Assembly: GCF_023227905.1 (NCBI RefSeq)
Contig: NZ_JALOCF010000012.1
Coordinates: forward strand, 1 to 64,000
DNA length: 64,000 nucleotides
Direction: 5' to 3'
From: Methylobacter sp.
GTDB taxonomy: Bacteria > Pseudomonadota > Gammaproteobacteria > Methylococcales > Methylomonadaceae
Positions 36,033 to 44,926 of this stretch are shown piece by piece. How positions within the stretch are numbered: position 1 is the stretch's first letter; every line of letters starts with the position of its first letter. The notes below the pieces were generated by a model. That model was not told the DNA's origin and made no database searches. It worked only from the letters and a program-made list of their open reading frames with translations. The translations under genes and the position numbers were made by a program.

Positions 36033-37402
36033 CTTAGCTCCAGCAATTCAAACCGATCTAATATTGCAAACGCTTCCTGCAAATCAGGAAAATCGCCGAT
36101 CGCTACCTTCATTCTTTCTGCAAGGGCGCGAGCGGCTTCGTACTGACCTTTGTCAATCGCGTCAAAAACTTTCGAGAGTTCCTGCTCTGTTTCGTAATCC
36201 CGAGCAGGCACCCCCATGATATTCTGCAAAACCCAGCTGCTGTCCATGCCAAACGCCTGTGAAACTTCAGTCAAAATGACTTTTCCCGCGTTATCGTGAC
36301 TCAATAAACGCAGCTTTTTTGCATTTACTTGCCCAATCACTTGAGGGGAGTGAGTTGTGATGACAAATTGGCAGTTTTTGAAAACATCCCGAAGCCTTCT
36401 GACAACTTGACGTTGCCATTTCGGGTGCAGGTGCAATTCAATCTCGTCGATCATCACCAGCGCCACGCCATCAGCGATGGGATTGTCGCTTACCGGGTTG
36501 GCAATAGCCAAACGGCGGGTGAGGTCAAATACCAGTGCCAGCAGGCCGCATTCACCGTCGGAAAGTTGCTCTAAAAAGAAAGTTGAACCGTTTTTTTGTA
36601 CGCTAAACCTGGGTGGACGTTCAGAGTGCAGGCTAAGACTGCTCACATCAGGCAGAAATGTAGCGATTGCAGCTTCAAGTTGCTGGAACATTCTTGCTAC
36701 ACGTGTTGACTGATTTTCTTCTGCCAGCACTCGGTACCAGTTGGCAAAGTCGTTCAGCGACACTTCCAACTGATCCAGCGCTTTGTCGTACGCCGTAGCA
36801 ATTTTAATAGCTTTGGCTTTCAGGCTGGGCGGTAACCGAGAAAGAAAGCGGGAGGTCGAATAAAAGACAGCAATTGGCTGCGCCCCCTCGGTCTCCAATG
36901 TGTCGACAATCGGGCTCTGGCTGGTATGTGATTCCTTGGGCAGGATGCGCACGGTTGGCACGTCTTCGACTGAGGCTAGTTGAATTTCTATCCGACTAAT
37001 TTCATCCTTGATTTCCTGTTCTTCCTTCGACCTCTTCTTGGTTTCTCTGGTCGCAAATCTCAGTTTATCCCGGCGAATTGTAAGTTCCTCTGCTCTTGCA
37101 GCACTTATTGCAGCTGACCTTGCTATATCGACATAAATATTAGCTTTTGAGGTGTTCAACAGAATTGACAAGGCCAAGTTATCCTTCCCAGACTTGACGT
37201 CGGTATCTGCCAATCCAATTACTTTTTCTTGTGATGGCGTAATGTGAGGAAGTACCAAAGACATTGCTTTAACTATTGCACCTAAAAGCGCGGATTTTCC
37301 GACACCATTCACTCCAGCAATTACTGTTACATCGGCTTCGAATTGGAGATCAATTTGATCGTAGCCTCGAAAATTGGCGAGTGTTACACGCTCCAGCTTC
37401 AT
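36029..37402 (-). CDS. ptuA: ABC-type ATPase, Septu PtuA-like
   Basis: 457 aa. An SMC/ABC-like ATPase: LANFRGYDQIDLQFE, Walker A AGVNGVGKSALLGAI (about 35), a coiled-coil insertion, the signature LSDGECGLLAL (about 280) and Walker B ALVMIDEIELHLHPKWQ (about 320), then ITTHSPQV. This layout is that of PtuA and related defence ATPases. It lies between hsdS and the HNH gene with 4-nt overlaps on both sides, so it is translated together with the restriction-modification system. In Septu the pair forms a complex that depletes or cleaves nucleic acid; whether HsdS/M couples to it here is unknown. Confidence 0.8.
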   Translation of the reverse strand: MKLERVTLANFRGYDQIDLQFEADVTVIAGVNGVGKSALLGAIVKAMSLVLPHITPSQEKVIGLADTDVKSGKDNLALSILLNTSKANIYVDIARSAAISAARAEELTIRRDKLRFATRETKKRSKEEQEIKDEISRIEIQLASVEDVPTVRILPKESHTSQSPIVDTLETEGAQPIAVFYSTSRFLSRLPPSLKAKAIKIATAYDKALDQLEVSLNDFANWYRVLAEENQSTRVARMFQQLEAAIATFLPDVSSLSLHSERPPRFSVQKNGSTFFLEQLSDGECGLLALVFDLTRRLAIANPVSDNPIADGVALVMIDEIELHLHPKWQRQVVRRLRDVFKNCQFVITTHSPQVIGQVNAKKLRLLSHDNAGKVILTEVSQAFGMDSSWVLQNIMGVPARDYETEQELSKVFDAIDKGQYEAARALAERMKVAIGDFPDLQEAFAILDRFELLELR

Positions 37403-38700
37403 GAACGCATCTCCTCGATGGAAATCTGGCCGGCCACAGCGGCGGTAATCAGGGCGGCGCGACGTTCTTTGAGAAGATCGATAGAGTTGCGTATTTCCGC
37501 AAGCAATACAGAGCTTCTCTGCCCTGAAATTTCTAAATACTGGGTAATAGCAACTTGCTCATTTAGCGGTGGAATTAAGACAATGAAGTTTCCGAGTGAC
37601 TCAAAATTAAGGCCTTCGCGCCCACTTCCCGACTGAGATAGATTAATCTGATGCTGGCCTATTTCAGACCGAAGCGTGAAATATAAGAATTTGGTTTGAA
37701 TTTGCTCTAATGGTCTTATGATACAGACATGCTGATTAACGTTTGCTTCCCCTTGCATATCTTCAACGTAGAAGCAGCGACCAATTGAAGCCCCAGTAAT
37801 ATTGATCAAAACATCCCCGTTGGACACCTTGCTATTGGTCATGGACTCGTGCGTCTCGTCATCGATAAAAACAATATCGTCCATTCGTAAGCCATCGAAA
37901 TGAATGTTCTGGCTTCTAAGCAGTGGTACACCTTCAGTTTGATACGACTCTGCACCACCTCTTGGCGTGATGCCACTTCCAATCTTGAAAACTACGTGCT
38001 TCAACTTCCATATTTCCCAATGCATCGGAATATCCCCCAGCCAGTCGAGGCCGGAGTGTTTGAGAAGGGCATTGGGACTGAGGCCACGGGTGACGGTGCT
38101 ACTGATGAGGGCGGCGCGCTTTTCTTCCAGCAGGGCCAGCATGATTTTCTTTTCCGCCAGTAGCGCATCGATCTGGGCGGTTTCCCGATCGAGGTAGTCG
38201 GCGATCAGGTGTTGGGTTTCATAAGCAGGAACAGGGAGCTTAATTGAACTAATGAAGTCCCAGTTTGCACGAGGCATTTTTGCGCCGAAGGTCGAGGCAT
38301 CCACCAGGCCGACGAAATCCGGCGCCAGCATCGAGTAAAGCAAAAAGCGCGGATGAATGTCCGGTTGTGGCTTTAAAACTAGCAATTCAGTACTGCATAC
38401 TCCATCTTTATCAGTATGAATGGCTTTCGCTAAATATGGACGCAGCTTCCCGAAAAGCACATCACCTGAATAGAAAACATTGGCGGTTCCGCTTGCAGAG
38501 TCATCACTCTCGGAGCTATCAGAAGACGTATTGAGCAAAAGCTTTCCTGTCCATGACTGAATATTTTCTAGGCCCAAGTAATCGGTATGGTCCGAAGTCG
38601 CATCTGTCCGCTCGTTTCGGAGTGGCGCAATAAATTTCAGGCGTTTTTCGACTTCTTCAATACTCCTCGTCTTCTCGCCTTCGCGTGAGCCAACCATCAC
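37399..38700 (-). CDS. hsdS: Type I restriction specificity subunit S
   Basis: 433 aa. Two target-recognition regions, each followed by a conserved helix: the first ends in PVPAYETQHLIADYLDRETA and the second in IPPLNEQVAITQYLEISGQ. This is the normal HsdS architecture that reads a bipartite DNA sequence. The second recognition half begins at the characteristic LDWLGDIPMHWEIWKLKHV. It overlaps hsdM by 4 nt upstream and the ATPase gene by 4 nt downstream. No truncation is visible. Confidence 0.93.
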   Translation of the reverse strand: MMVGSREGEKTRSIEEVEKRLKFIAPLRNERTDATSDHTDYLGLENIQSWTGKLLLNTSSDSSESDDSASGTANVFYSGDVLFGKLRPYLAKAIHTDKDGVCSTELLVLKPQPDIHPRFLLYSMLAPDFVGLVDASTFGAKMPRANWDFISSIKLPVPAYETQHLIADYLDRETAQIDALLAEKKIMLALLEEKRAALISSTVTRGLSPNALLKHSGLDWLGDIPMHWEIWKLKHVVFKIGSGITPRGGAESYQTEGVPLLRSQNIHFDGLRMDDIVFIDDETHESMTNSKVSNGDVLINITGASIGRCFYVEDMQGEANVNQHVCIIRPLEQIQTKFLYFTLRSEIGQHQINLSQSGSGREGLNFESLGNFIVLIPPLNEQVAITQYLEISGQRSSVLLAEIRNSIDLLKERRAALITAAVAGQISIEEMRS

Positions 38701-40826
38701 TCCGTAACCTCCCGCAGTAGCGTCATGATCCGCTTTTCTACCGCCTCCAGTTCCTCGTCAATCTCATGTAACGGGCGCGGTGGCTTGTATTCGAAAAACT
38801 CGCGGTTGAAATTAATCTCATAGCCCACTTTACCAATGCCACCATCCAGTTCATCCAAAGTTTCGCGATCAATCCAGGCATCGTTAATATAGGGCCATAC
38901 CTCGCGTAGGACAAAGCTAACAATGTCTTCCTTGAGTGGGATATTTTCAAAATCTTTCAGCGTGGGGTCGGACTCGTATTCGATATGTATGCCTTTACTA
39001 TCGGCATAGAGTCCCAGCAGAGATTGCAACTCGCCTTGCTTTAGCTCGGGCAGAGTCTGGTTGGGGAACAGAGAGACAATATCCAATTCGTCGATTTTGT
39101 GATGTTTAGCGATGACCGGCTTGGCCTCGGAGTCGACCTCAGTGAATGCGTCCCGGAACAATTTTTTCTGAGCGGTGCCTTTGGCTCCTTTGGCCCAACC
39201 TTCCACGTCTTCCGGTAGGGCTTTGACGATTTTCTGTACAGCTTCCCAAGCTTGGTTCCAGTCGTCATACTGCTCACCACCTAATTTATCTTCCACTGCC
39301 AGCACGGCATCGAGCAGTTCGGGGCAAGTGTCGAGGTAGCGTTCTTTGGCTTCCTGCGTGATCTGGAAGCGCAAACGCAATGGGCGCAGGATGGTGACAC
39401 GCCGGTAGCCGAAATCGGCATTGTCGAACACCTTGCTGGTATTGGATTCGGTCAGCGCGCCGTGCTCGCGGGTGATTTCATGAATGGCGGCTTCGTCCAG
39501 ATAGCGGCGTTTGTTGCCAAGGCTGCGTTTCATGGGCGTCCAGCGCTCACGGGCGTCGATCAGTTGTATCTTGCCTTTGCGATGTTGTTCCTTGCGGTTG
39601 CTGAGTACCCAGACGAAGGTACCGATGCCGGTGTTGTAGAACATTTGCTCAGGTAGGGCGAAAATGGCTTCCAGCCAGTCATTTTCGATAATCCAGCGAC
39701 GTATTTCGCTTTCGCCGCTATTCGCTCCACCGGTGAACAGCGGCGAGCCATTGAAGACGATGGCAGCGCGGGAGCCTGGTAAATCTTTATTCCCCAGTTC
39801 ATAATCAGCGAATTTATCGATCATGTGTATCAAAAACAGCAAAGCGCCGTCATTAATGCGTGGCAGCTTGCCTTTGTAACCGCGGAAATCGGGCCAACGG
39901 TCAATCTCTTTTTTCTCGCCTTTCCAGTCCACGCCAAAAGGTGGATTGGCCAGCAGGTAATCGAACCACATATCCGGGAATTGATCGTTGGTAAGGGTAT
40001 TGCCGTACTCGATGCGGCTATCGCGATGGCCTTTGATCAACAGGTCGGATGCGGCGACGGCATAAGAGCGCGGATTATAGTCTTGCCCATAGACCTTAAC
40101 CGTGGCCTGTTCGTTATGGGCGCGAATCCAGTTCTGCGCTTCCGCCAGCATTCCGCCAGTGCCGCAAGCAGGGTCACAAATCGTGGCGATAACGCCTTCC
40201 TGCGTAAGCACACGCGTGTCGGGTTCCAACAACAGGTTGACCATCAGCCGGATCACCTCGCGAGGGGTGAAGTGATCACCGGCCGTTTCGTTCGCCGCCT
40301 CATTAAAGCGCCGGATCAAATCCTCGAATACCAGTCCCATGGTGATGTTGTCGACCCGTTTCGGATGCAAGTCAATCTCGGCGAACTGGGCAACCACCTG
40401 ATAGAGGCGATTGGCTTCTTCAAGCTTCTCGATCTCCTTCTCGAAATCGAAGCGCTCGAAAATCTTGCGGATATTTTCCGAGAAACCATTAATGTAGTCG
40501 GTCAGATGGCGGCCGATGTTATCCGGGTCGCCCTTAAGTTTGTAGAAATCGAGCTGACTGTGGTTATGAAAGCCAAGCGCGTTGCCATCATCATCCTTCG
40601 CCACATTATTTAGGATAGCATCGATATTCTGTATGCCTTTGGCGCTAAGTTCCGCGTGACGTTTTAGTACAGCTTCCTTAGTGGGTGCCAACGCCCAATC
40701 GAAACGGCGTAGCACAGTAAGCGGTAGCATCACTCGTTCATATTGCGGTGGTCGATAAGGTCCGCGGAGAAGGTCCGCTACGGACCAAATGAAGTTGGCG
40801 AGTTGCTGGAAGTTGATAGGTGCCAT
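38697..40826 (-). CDS. hsdM: Type I DNA methyltransferase subunit M
   Basis: 709 aa from the ATG at 40826 (MAPINFQQLANFIWS), preferred over the more upstream frame start because it matches HsdM N-termini and has AGGA a few bases upstream. The N-terminal HsdM_N helices are followed by the adenine-N6 methyltransferase core: DPACGTGGML (motif I, about 219) and LLANPPFGVDW (NPPF, about 294). It methylates adenine in the site chosen by HsdS, protecting host DNA. The C-terminal ~250 residues are longer than in typical short HsdM proteins, as in the larger HsdM subgroup. Confidence 0.95.
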   Translation of the reverse strand: MAPINFQQLANFIWSVADLLRGPYRPPQYERVMLPLTVLRRFDWALAPTKEAVLKRHAELSAKGIQNIDAILNNVAKDDDGNALGFHNHSQLDFYKLKGDPDNIGRHLTDYINGFSENIRKIFERFDFEKEIEKLEEANRLYQVVAQFAEIDLHPKRVDNITMGLVFEDLIRRFNEAANETAGDHFTPREVIRLMVNLLLEPDTRVLTQEGVIATICDPACGTGGMLAEAQNWIRAHNEQATVKVYGQDYNPRSYAVAASDLLIKGHRDSRIEYGNTLTNDQFPDMWFDYLLANPPFGVDWKGEKKEIDRWPDFRGYKGKLPRINDGALLFLIHMIDKFADYELGNKDLPGSRAAIVFNGSPLFTGGANSGESEIRRWIIENDWLEAIFALPEQMFYNTGIGTFVWVLSNRKEQHRKGKIQLIDARERWTPMKRSLGNKRRYLDEAAIHEITREHGALTESNTSKVFDNADFGYRRVTILRPLRLRFQITQEAKERYLDTCPELLDAVLAVEDKLGGEQYDDWNQAWEAVQKIVKALPEDVEGWAKGAKGTAQKKLFRDAFTEVDSEAKPVIAKHHKIDELDIVSLFPNQTLPELKQGELQSLLGLYADSKGIHIEYESDPTLKDFENIPLKEDIVSFVLREVWPYINDAWIDRETLDELDGGIGKVGYEINFNREFFEYKPPRPLHEIDEELEAVEKRIMTLLREVTE

Positions 40827-41290
40827 GTATTTTGTCGTCCTAGATCGCGCGGTTCTCGATAAAGCCAATGCGGATAGCTCGTTCCGTGATGATTGTAAAG
40901 CCTATCTCTTTGTTGAAGCCGATAGAAAATTGACCATTTGTGCCTGTTAAATTTTGATGAGGCATAACAGCCGCCTATCTTACTATAGGCTTATAGAATA
41001 AGTCGACAGAACTGCTCAGGCGACCTACAAACATCGCTCAGGACTCACATTATGCAAATACTCGGAAAGGTAAGAGATGGCAAGTATTCGTGCGAAATTG
41101 GGTAAACTCAATAGTTGCAAAGTCGTTTCCAAAACCTGTCCAGAAAACGACCGTTTGATGGACATCGATTCAGCAGTGAGTCGGAACAAAGCATCAAAAC
41201 AGAGCGGCAATATTGGGAACACAAGAGGGTGTAAAAAATTTTTTGTAAACGGCTCTTAGGCAGGAAACTGCTGCAACTTTATCTAGGAAT
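40827..41290. other. Spacer upstream of the restriction operon
   Basis: It probably contains the hsd promoter. A frame at 41077-41259 lacks a ribosome binding site and any recognisable family and is not called. No repeated integrase tail was found on this side. Confidence 0.4.
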
Positions 41291-41452
41291 AAGAAAACGA
41301 TCTCAGAGAAACTATTGGATAATCTGTTGGTGGGCTATCAAAAAGCCGAAGATCTGCTAGGCGAGAATGGTCTGCTAAAGCAATTGACCAAGGCATTGAT
41401 GGAACAGGCACTGGAAGCTGGAATGACCGTACATCTGGAGCACGCAAAATAA
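41291..41452 (+). pseudogene. IS256-family transposase N-terminal remnant
   Basis: Reading KKTISEKLLDNLLVGYQKAE followed by DLLGENGLLKQLTKALMEQA then LEAGMTVHLEHAK and a stop gives the opening of an IS256-type transposase (DLLGEDGLLKQLTKAL...RALEAE...HLGY). Only about 50 codons remain, with no catalytic residues. It is a dead insertion-sequence fragment between the restriction operon and the tRNA genes. Confidence 0.8.
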
Positions 41453-41670
41453 CATAATATAACAAATACTTATGGTAAGTTATGACGCTCATTTCTGGCA
41501 AAACTGGCAAATTTTGAACGCTTTTTTTCAACTCTTCGAGAGCCTGACGCGAGCCATAAAGTTATTCGCATTACCCAAAATAAAACATATATCGGGTGCC
41601 GTTTGGGGCAAGTTGGCTAGACCTGAATGAGAAAAACGTTACCAAGACCGGAACTTGACCGGAAGACGGA

Positions 41671-41710
41671 CAAAAAAAAGGGCTTGCACGCTGCAAGCCC
41701 TTCATTTTTT
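41671..41710 (-). terminator. Terminator of the tRNA operon
   Basis: GGGCTTGCA (41680-41688) pairs with TGCAAGCCC (41692-41700); on the minus strand it is followed by a run of T (A run 41672-41679 on plus). It sits directly after tRNA-Asn and could also work on the plus strand. Confidence 0.85.
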
Positions 41711-41786
41711 TGGCTCCCCCGGACGGGCTCGAACCGCCGACCTAATGATTAACAGTCATCCGCTCTACCGACTGAGCTACAGGGGA
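41711..41786 (-). tRNA. tRNA-Asn (anticodon GTT)
   Basis: The minus-strand sequence folds as a standard tRNA: acceptor UCCCCUG / CGGGGGA, D-loop AGCUCAGUCGGUAGAGC, anticodon loop CUGUUAA and T-loop GUUCGAGCC. CCA is encoded. Its 3' end points toward the defence island on the left. Confidence 0.95.
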
Positions 41787-41802
41787 ATAATTTGTTTCAG
41801 TA

Positions 41803-41879
41803 TGGCGCGCCCGGAGAGATTCGAACTCCCGACCGCACGGTTCGTAGCCGTGTACTCTATCCAGCTGAGCTACGGGCGC
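41803..41879 (-). tRNA. tRNA-Arg (anticodon ACG)
   Basis: Acceptor GCGCCCG pairs with CGGGCGC; D-loop AGCUCAGCUGGAUAGAGU, anticodon loop CUACGAA and T-loop GUUCGAAUC are all present, with an encoded CCA. It lies 16 nt upstream of tRNA-Asn in the same transcript. Confidence 0.95.
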
Positions 41880-42304
41880 CTTACTGAGACGCTTATTATG
41901 CGTTTTCAGCACTTCCCTGTCAACTGTAAATTTAATCAATTTACAAATATTTGGATGAATCAGCGTTGGGGCTATTAATTCCCTGATTAGTGCTCCACAG
42001 TAAACCAGAGTATTAGTGATAAATCATGACACCGCTGAACAGTAAAAATTTCCTTATCTGTATGGCATACAGGGAGATGGTTCTGCATTCTTATAGGATG
42101 ACCTTACTTTTATAATCGTTGGCGCATTTTGCCAACTATCTCAATCGTAGCAAGCTGACATAAGAGGCGACTTCGTAGTCATAAATTTTCGGACTGATGA
42201 AAAAAAGAATTTTTCCTATGGCGAATAACGCGGTGTAAATGAATAATAGCTTATTTTTGCATGCCATCAGCCCGATGTTGTAGTAACCCGAGCCTTGAAA
42301 AATT
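41880..42304. other. Spacer between tRNA genes and kinase gene
   Basis: It should contain the minus-strand tRNA promoter and the plus-strand promoter of the kinase operon. No gene is seen. Confidence 0.45.
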
Positions 42305-43642
42305 ATGAGTCTGCGCTACCAAATTAATATACGAATTTTGATCTCTTCCCTGTGCATCCTGATACTGGGTGGATCGATAGCCATCTGGCAGGCGCGCGGT
42401 GCTGTGACTAAGGAAATCGATTCGTCCATCAATCTGGCTGTCCAGTTGATAACATTCGGCTTTTCGCAAGCCTCACAAACTCCGCTTAATAAAACCGATT
42501 GGTTACTGAAATTTAATTCCCTAAATCAGACCCGGCACTTAAGCATTCAACTAAAAGAACCTTCAGGACAGATCATCAGTTTTGCCCATGGAAATCGACA
42601 AACCAATAATGTCGAACTGCCCCCGCGATGGTTTATCGATCTGGTTGCAGTTCATTACCCCAAAGTTGAGCATCAAATCACTAGCTTTAACGGCGAACAA
42701 ATCACCTTGGTTATTCAGGCCAACCCGCTAGATGAAATTACTGAAGTGTGGCAAGAAAGCATCGCCTCTTTTAGTTCGTTTTTCCTGCTAACATTATTTA
42801 CCTTTTTGACCGTCAACCTGGCTTTTAACAAAGCCCTTAAATCCATTGCAGTGATTGTCGAGGCGTTAAAAGTCATTGAGACCGGACAGTACCAGCAAAA
42901 ACTACCCGATTTTTCGATCCAGGAATATGACAGTATCGCCAAAGCCATCAATCACATGACCGGTGAGCTGAGTGCCAGCCAACAGGAAAACCGTGCATTA
43001 ACCCAACACACCCTGGCAATACAGGAAGACGAACGGCAACGGCTCTCTCAGGAATTGCATGATGAACTGGGACAATCGCTGACTGCCATTAAAGTCATGG
43101 CAGTAACCACTGGGCGCTCCCCAACCGAAGCAAGGACCGACATCAAACAGGCTACCGACTCCATCATCAGTATCTGCGATCATTTAATGACCGTAGTGCG
43201 TTCGATGATGCATCAACTGCATCCTTTGGTATTAACGGAGCTGGGACTCAAAGCGACCATGGAAGACCTGTTAAACCACTGGTCAATGAGAAACCCGGAG
43301 TTAAAACTCACCATTACCTGCCCTGACGAGGTCGATGATCTGGAGCAAAAGATCAGCATTCAAATATTTAGAGTCGTGCAGGAATGCCTGACCAATATCG
43401 TACGGCATGCCCAAGCAAGCCAAGCCGCAATTAGCCTGGAAATTGAGCATCAAACCGACACAGGGCCAAAGCTGCGGCTACAGGTAACCGACAACGGCCA
43501 AGGCTGCGCCGCCAACAGGATTAAAACCGGTTTCGGCTTATTGGGCATGCGGGAAAGAATCAACAGCCTGGGCGGCAACTTCACCATACAGACTCAGCCG
43601 CAGCTGGGCATGACTATCACCGCAACCATTCCGTTATCATGA
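42305..43642 (+). CDS. moxY: Sensor histidine kinase, MoxY-like (NarX class)
   Basis: 445 aa. One N-terminal transmembrane segment is followed by a LapD/MoxY-type periplasmic domain, a second membrane segment (about 160-180, FSSFFLLTLFTFLTVNLAF), a HAMP linker, and a HisKA_3 dimerisation domain with the phospho-acceptor His in ERQRLSQELHDELGQ (about 252). The ATPase N-box is EC.TNIVRHA and a G-box follows (DNGQGC...GFGLLGMRER). It phosphorylates the response regulator whose ATG overlaps its stop by 4 nt. In methylotrophs MoxY/MoxX-like pairs control methanol oxidation genes; that the inducer is methanol or another C1 compound here is inference. Confidence 0.85.
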   Translation: MSLRYQINIRILISSLCILILGGSIAIWQARGAVTKEIDSSINLAVQLITFGFSQASQTPLNKTDWLLKFNSLNQTRHLSIQLKEPSGQIISFAHGNRQTNNVELPPRWFIDLVAVHYPKVEHQITSFNGEQITLVIQANPLDEITEVWQESIASFSSFFLLTLFTFLTVNLAFNKALKSIAVIVEALKVIETGQYQQKLPDFSIQEYDSIAKAINHMTGELSASQQENRALTQHTLAIQEDERQRLSQELHDELGQSLTAIKVMAVTTGRSPTEARTDIKQATDSIISICDHLMTVVRSMMHQLHPLVLTELGLKATMEDLLNHWSMRNPELKLTITCPDEVDDLEQKISIQIFRVVQECLTNIVRHAQASQAAISLEIEHQTDTGPKLRLQVTDNGQGCAANRIKTGFGLLGMRERINSLGGNFTIQTQPQLGMTITATIPLS

Positions 43643-44283
43643 GCGACAAGATAAAAGTGATCCTCGTTGACGACCATGCTGTAGTGCGCGCAGGTTTTCG
43701 GATGTTGCTGTCGGCCGAGGCCAATATTGACGTGATCGCCGAAGCCGAGCGTGGCGAAGCGGCTTGCCAGCTGTATCTGGAGCAACAACCCGATGTAATG
43801 GTGCTGGACTTATCAATGCCCGGCATCGGCGGACTGGAAAGCATACGCCGCATCTGCAACCGAGACAGTGGCGCCAAAATACTGGTCTTTAGCGTTCACG
43901 ATGAAATGGTTTATGTAGATAGAGCCATGAATGCCGGTGCCAAAGGCTATATCACCAAAAACAGCGCCCCCGACATTTTGGTAACGGCGATACAAAAAAT
44001 AGCCGCAGGCGAGATTTATATAGAGCATGCTTTGATGAAAAACATGCCTGCACAAGCTAGCGAGACCGATTACCAAACCATCGTAGATTCCCTGTCCGCC
44101 AGAGAATTCGACGTATTCCTGCTGCTGGCGAAAGGCTTTACTGGCCATAAAATAGCCGATGAACTATGCCTGGGCTATAAAACCGTCGCCAATTACGGCA
44201 CGCGAATAAGAAGTAAACTTAACGTTTCAAGCGTCGCCGAACTGGCGCATATTGCGATGGTTCTGGGAGTAATGAAGAATTGA
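43639..44283 (+). CDS. moxX: NarL/LuxR-type response regulator, MoxX-like
   Basis: 214 aa. The receiver domain has VILVDDHAVVRAGF, the phosphorylated Asp in VMVLDLSMPG (about 57) and Lys in AGAKGYITKN. The C-terminal LuxR helix-turn-helix reads LSAREFDVFLLLAKGFTGHK followed by IADELCLGYKTVANYGTRI. It overlaps the kinase gene by 4 nt and is its cognate regulator. An REP-like hairpin follows. Target genes cannot be deduced from this window; none of the usual methanol dehydrogenase genes is present here. Confidence 0.9.
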   Translation: MSDKIKVILVDDHAVVRAGFRMLLSAEANIDVIAEAERGEAACQLYLEQQPDVMVLDLSMPGIGGLESIRRICNRDSGAKILVFSVHDEMVYVDRAMNAGAKGYITKNSAPDILVTAIQKIAAGEIYIEHALMKNMPAQASETDYQTIVDSLSAREFDVFLLLAKGFTGHKIADELCLGYKTVANYGTRIRSKLNVSSVAELAHIAMVLGVMKN

Positions 44284-44286
44284 GCA

Positions 44287-44305
44287 GGCTGCGCATCGCG
44301 CAGCC
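44287..44305. repeat. REP-like palindrome GGCTGCGC-ATC-GCGCAGCC
   Basis: Perfect 8-bp stem with loop ATC. It shares the core GCGC-ATC-GCGC with the palindrome at 63903-63919 and lies between convergent genes, a typical REP location that can also act as a terminator. Confidence 0.6.
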
Positions 44306-44319
44306 ATTACCCTGCTCCC

Positions 44320-44841
44320 TCAATGCCAGCCGCCGTATTGTTTAGTCGGATCACCGCGCCAACCCGTTGTGGTCTTGTTGGCATCGGGAGTATGTACAAT
44401 GCCCGATGCCGCACGGGTCATATTGGCATGCGTATAGCCGCCCATCGCTTTTGCCGCTTTAGCTACCGCCGTCGTCGAGGGATTAATATCGTATTTCGTA
44501 ATCGTGTCGTGAATGACCGCTGTAACCAGCTTCTCCGTGCCCGGCCCGGAAGAAAACGCCAACAGAATCGGTAAAACCGTATTGGCTGGCACTTCCACGC
44601 TGTAATGGCCGTCATTTACAGTCGTTTGGGTAATTAAACGATCGTTTTCATCGGTTACTTCCACGATGCCGGTTTTAATCACGCCTTTGTCATTACTGAC
44701 AATCCCCTCTAAAACAGTCGCTTGTGCATATTTTTTTACCGGGGCTTGACTGACTTTTGCCGTTTTCTGCTCTTGCTCGCAACCGATAATTCCAAAACCA
44801 GTCAAGGCCAGCACTGCCGTAAATAAAATTGTGCGATTCAT
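44320..44841 (-). CDS. Lipoprotein with carboxypeptidase regulatory-like domain
   Basis: 173 aa from the ATG at 44841 (MNRTILFTAVLALTGFG), which has AGGAGG 4 nt upstream. The lipobox GIIGC gives a lipid-anchored Cys near residue 21. The body has a beta-sandwich pattern (VLEGIVSNDKGVIKTGIVEV, TTVNDGHYSVEV) like the carboxypeptidase-regulatory fold. The C-terminus ends in WRGDPTKQYGGWH. It is envelope-located; its function is unknown. Its position downstream of and opposite to the moxY/moxX-like pair may be coincidental. Confidence 0.75.
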   Translation of the reverse strand: MNRTILFTAVLALTGFGIIGCEQEQKTAKVSQAPVKKYAQATVLEGIVSNDKGVIKTGIVEVTDENDRLITQTTVNDGHYSVEVPANTVLPILLAFSSGPGTEKLVTAVIHDTITKYDINPSTTAVAKAAKAMGGYTHANMTRAASGIVHTPDANKTTTGWRGDPTKQYGGWH

Positions 44842-44926
44842 CTTTCCTCCTACCAATGCCTAGCGTTATTGCTGCAAAGTACATTGGATTATAGTGCCCA
44901 AGCTATTCCCGGCAAAAACAAAAAAC

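Noticed and set aside
36029..37402. The ATPase as an OLD-family nuclease
   Set aside because: There is no TOPRIM domain after the ATPase; the HNH neighbour fits a PtuA-type ATPase better.
39825..40613. Plus-strand frame of 262 codons opposite hsdM
   Set aside because: Antisense shadow of the hsdM coding sequence; no start site support and no recognised family.
41077..41259. 60-codon plus-strand frame upstream of the restriction operon
   Set aside because: No ribosome binding site, odd composition, and next to an insertion-sequence remnant; probably random.
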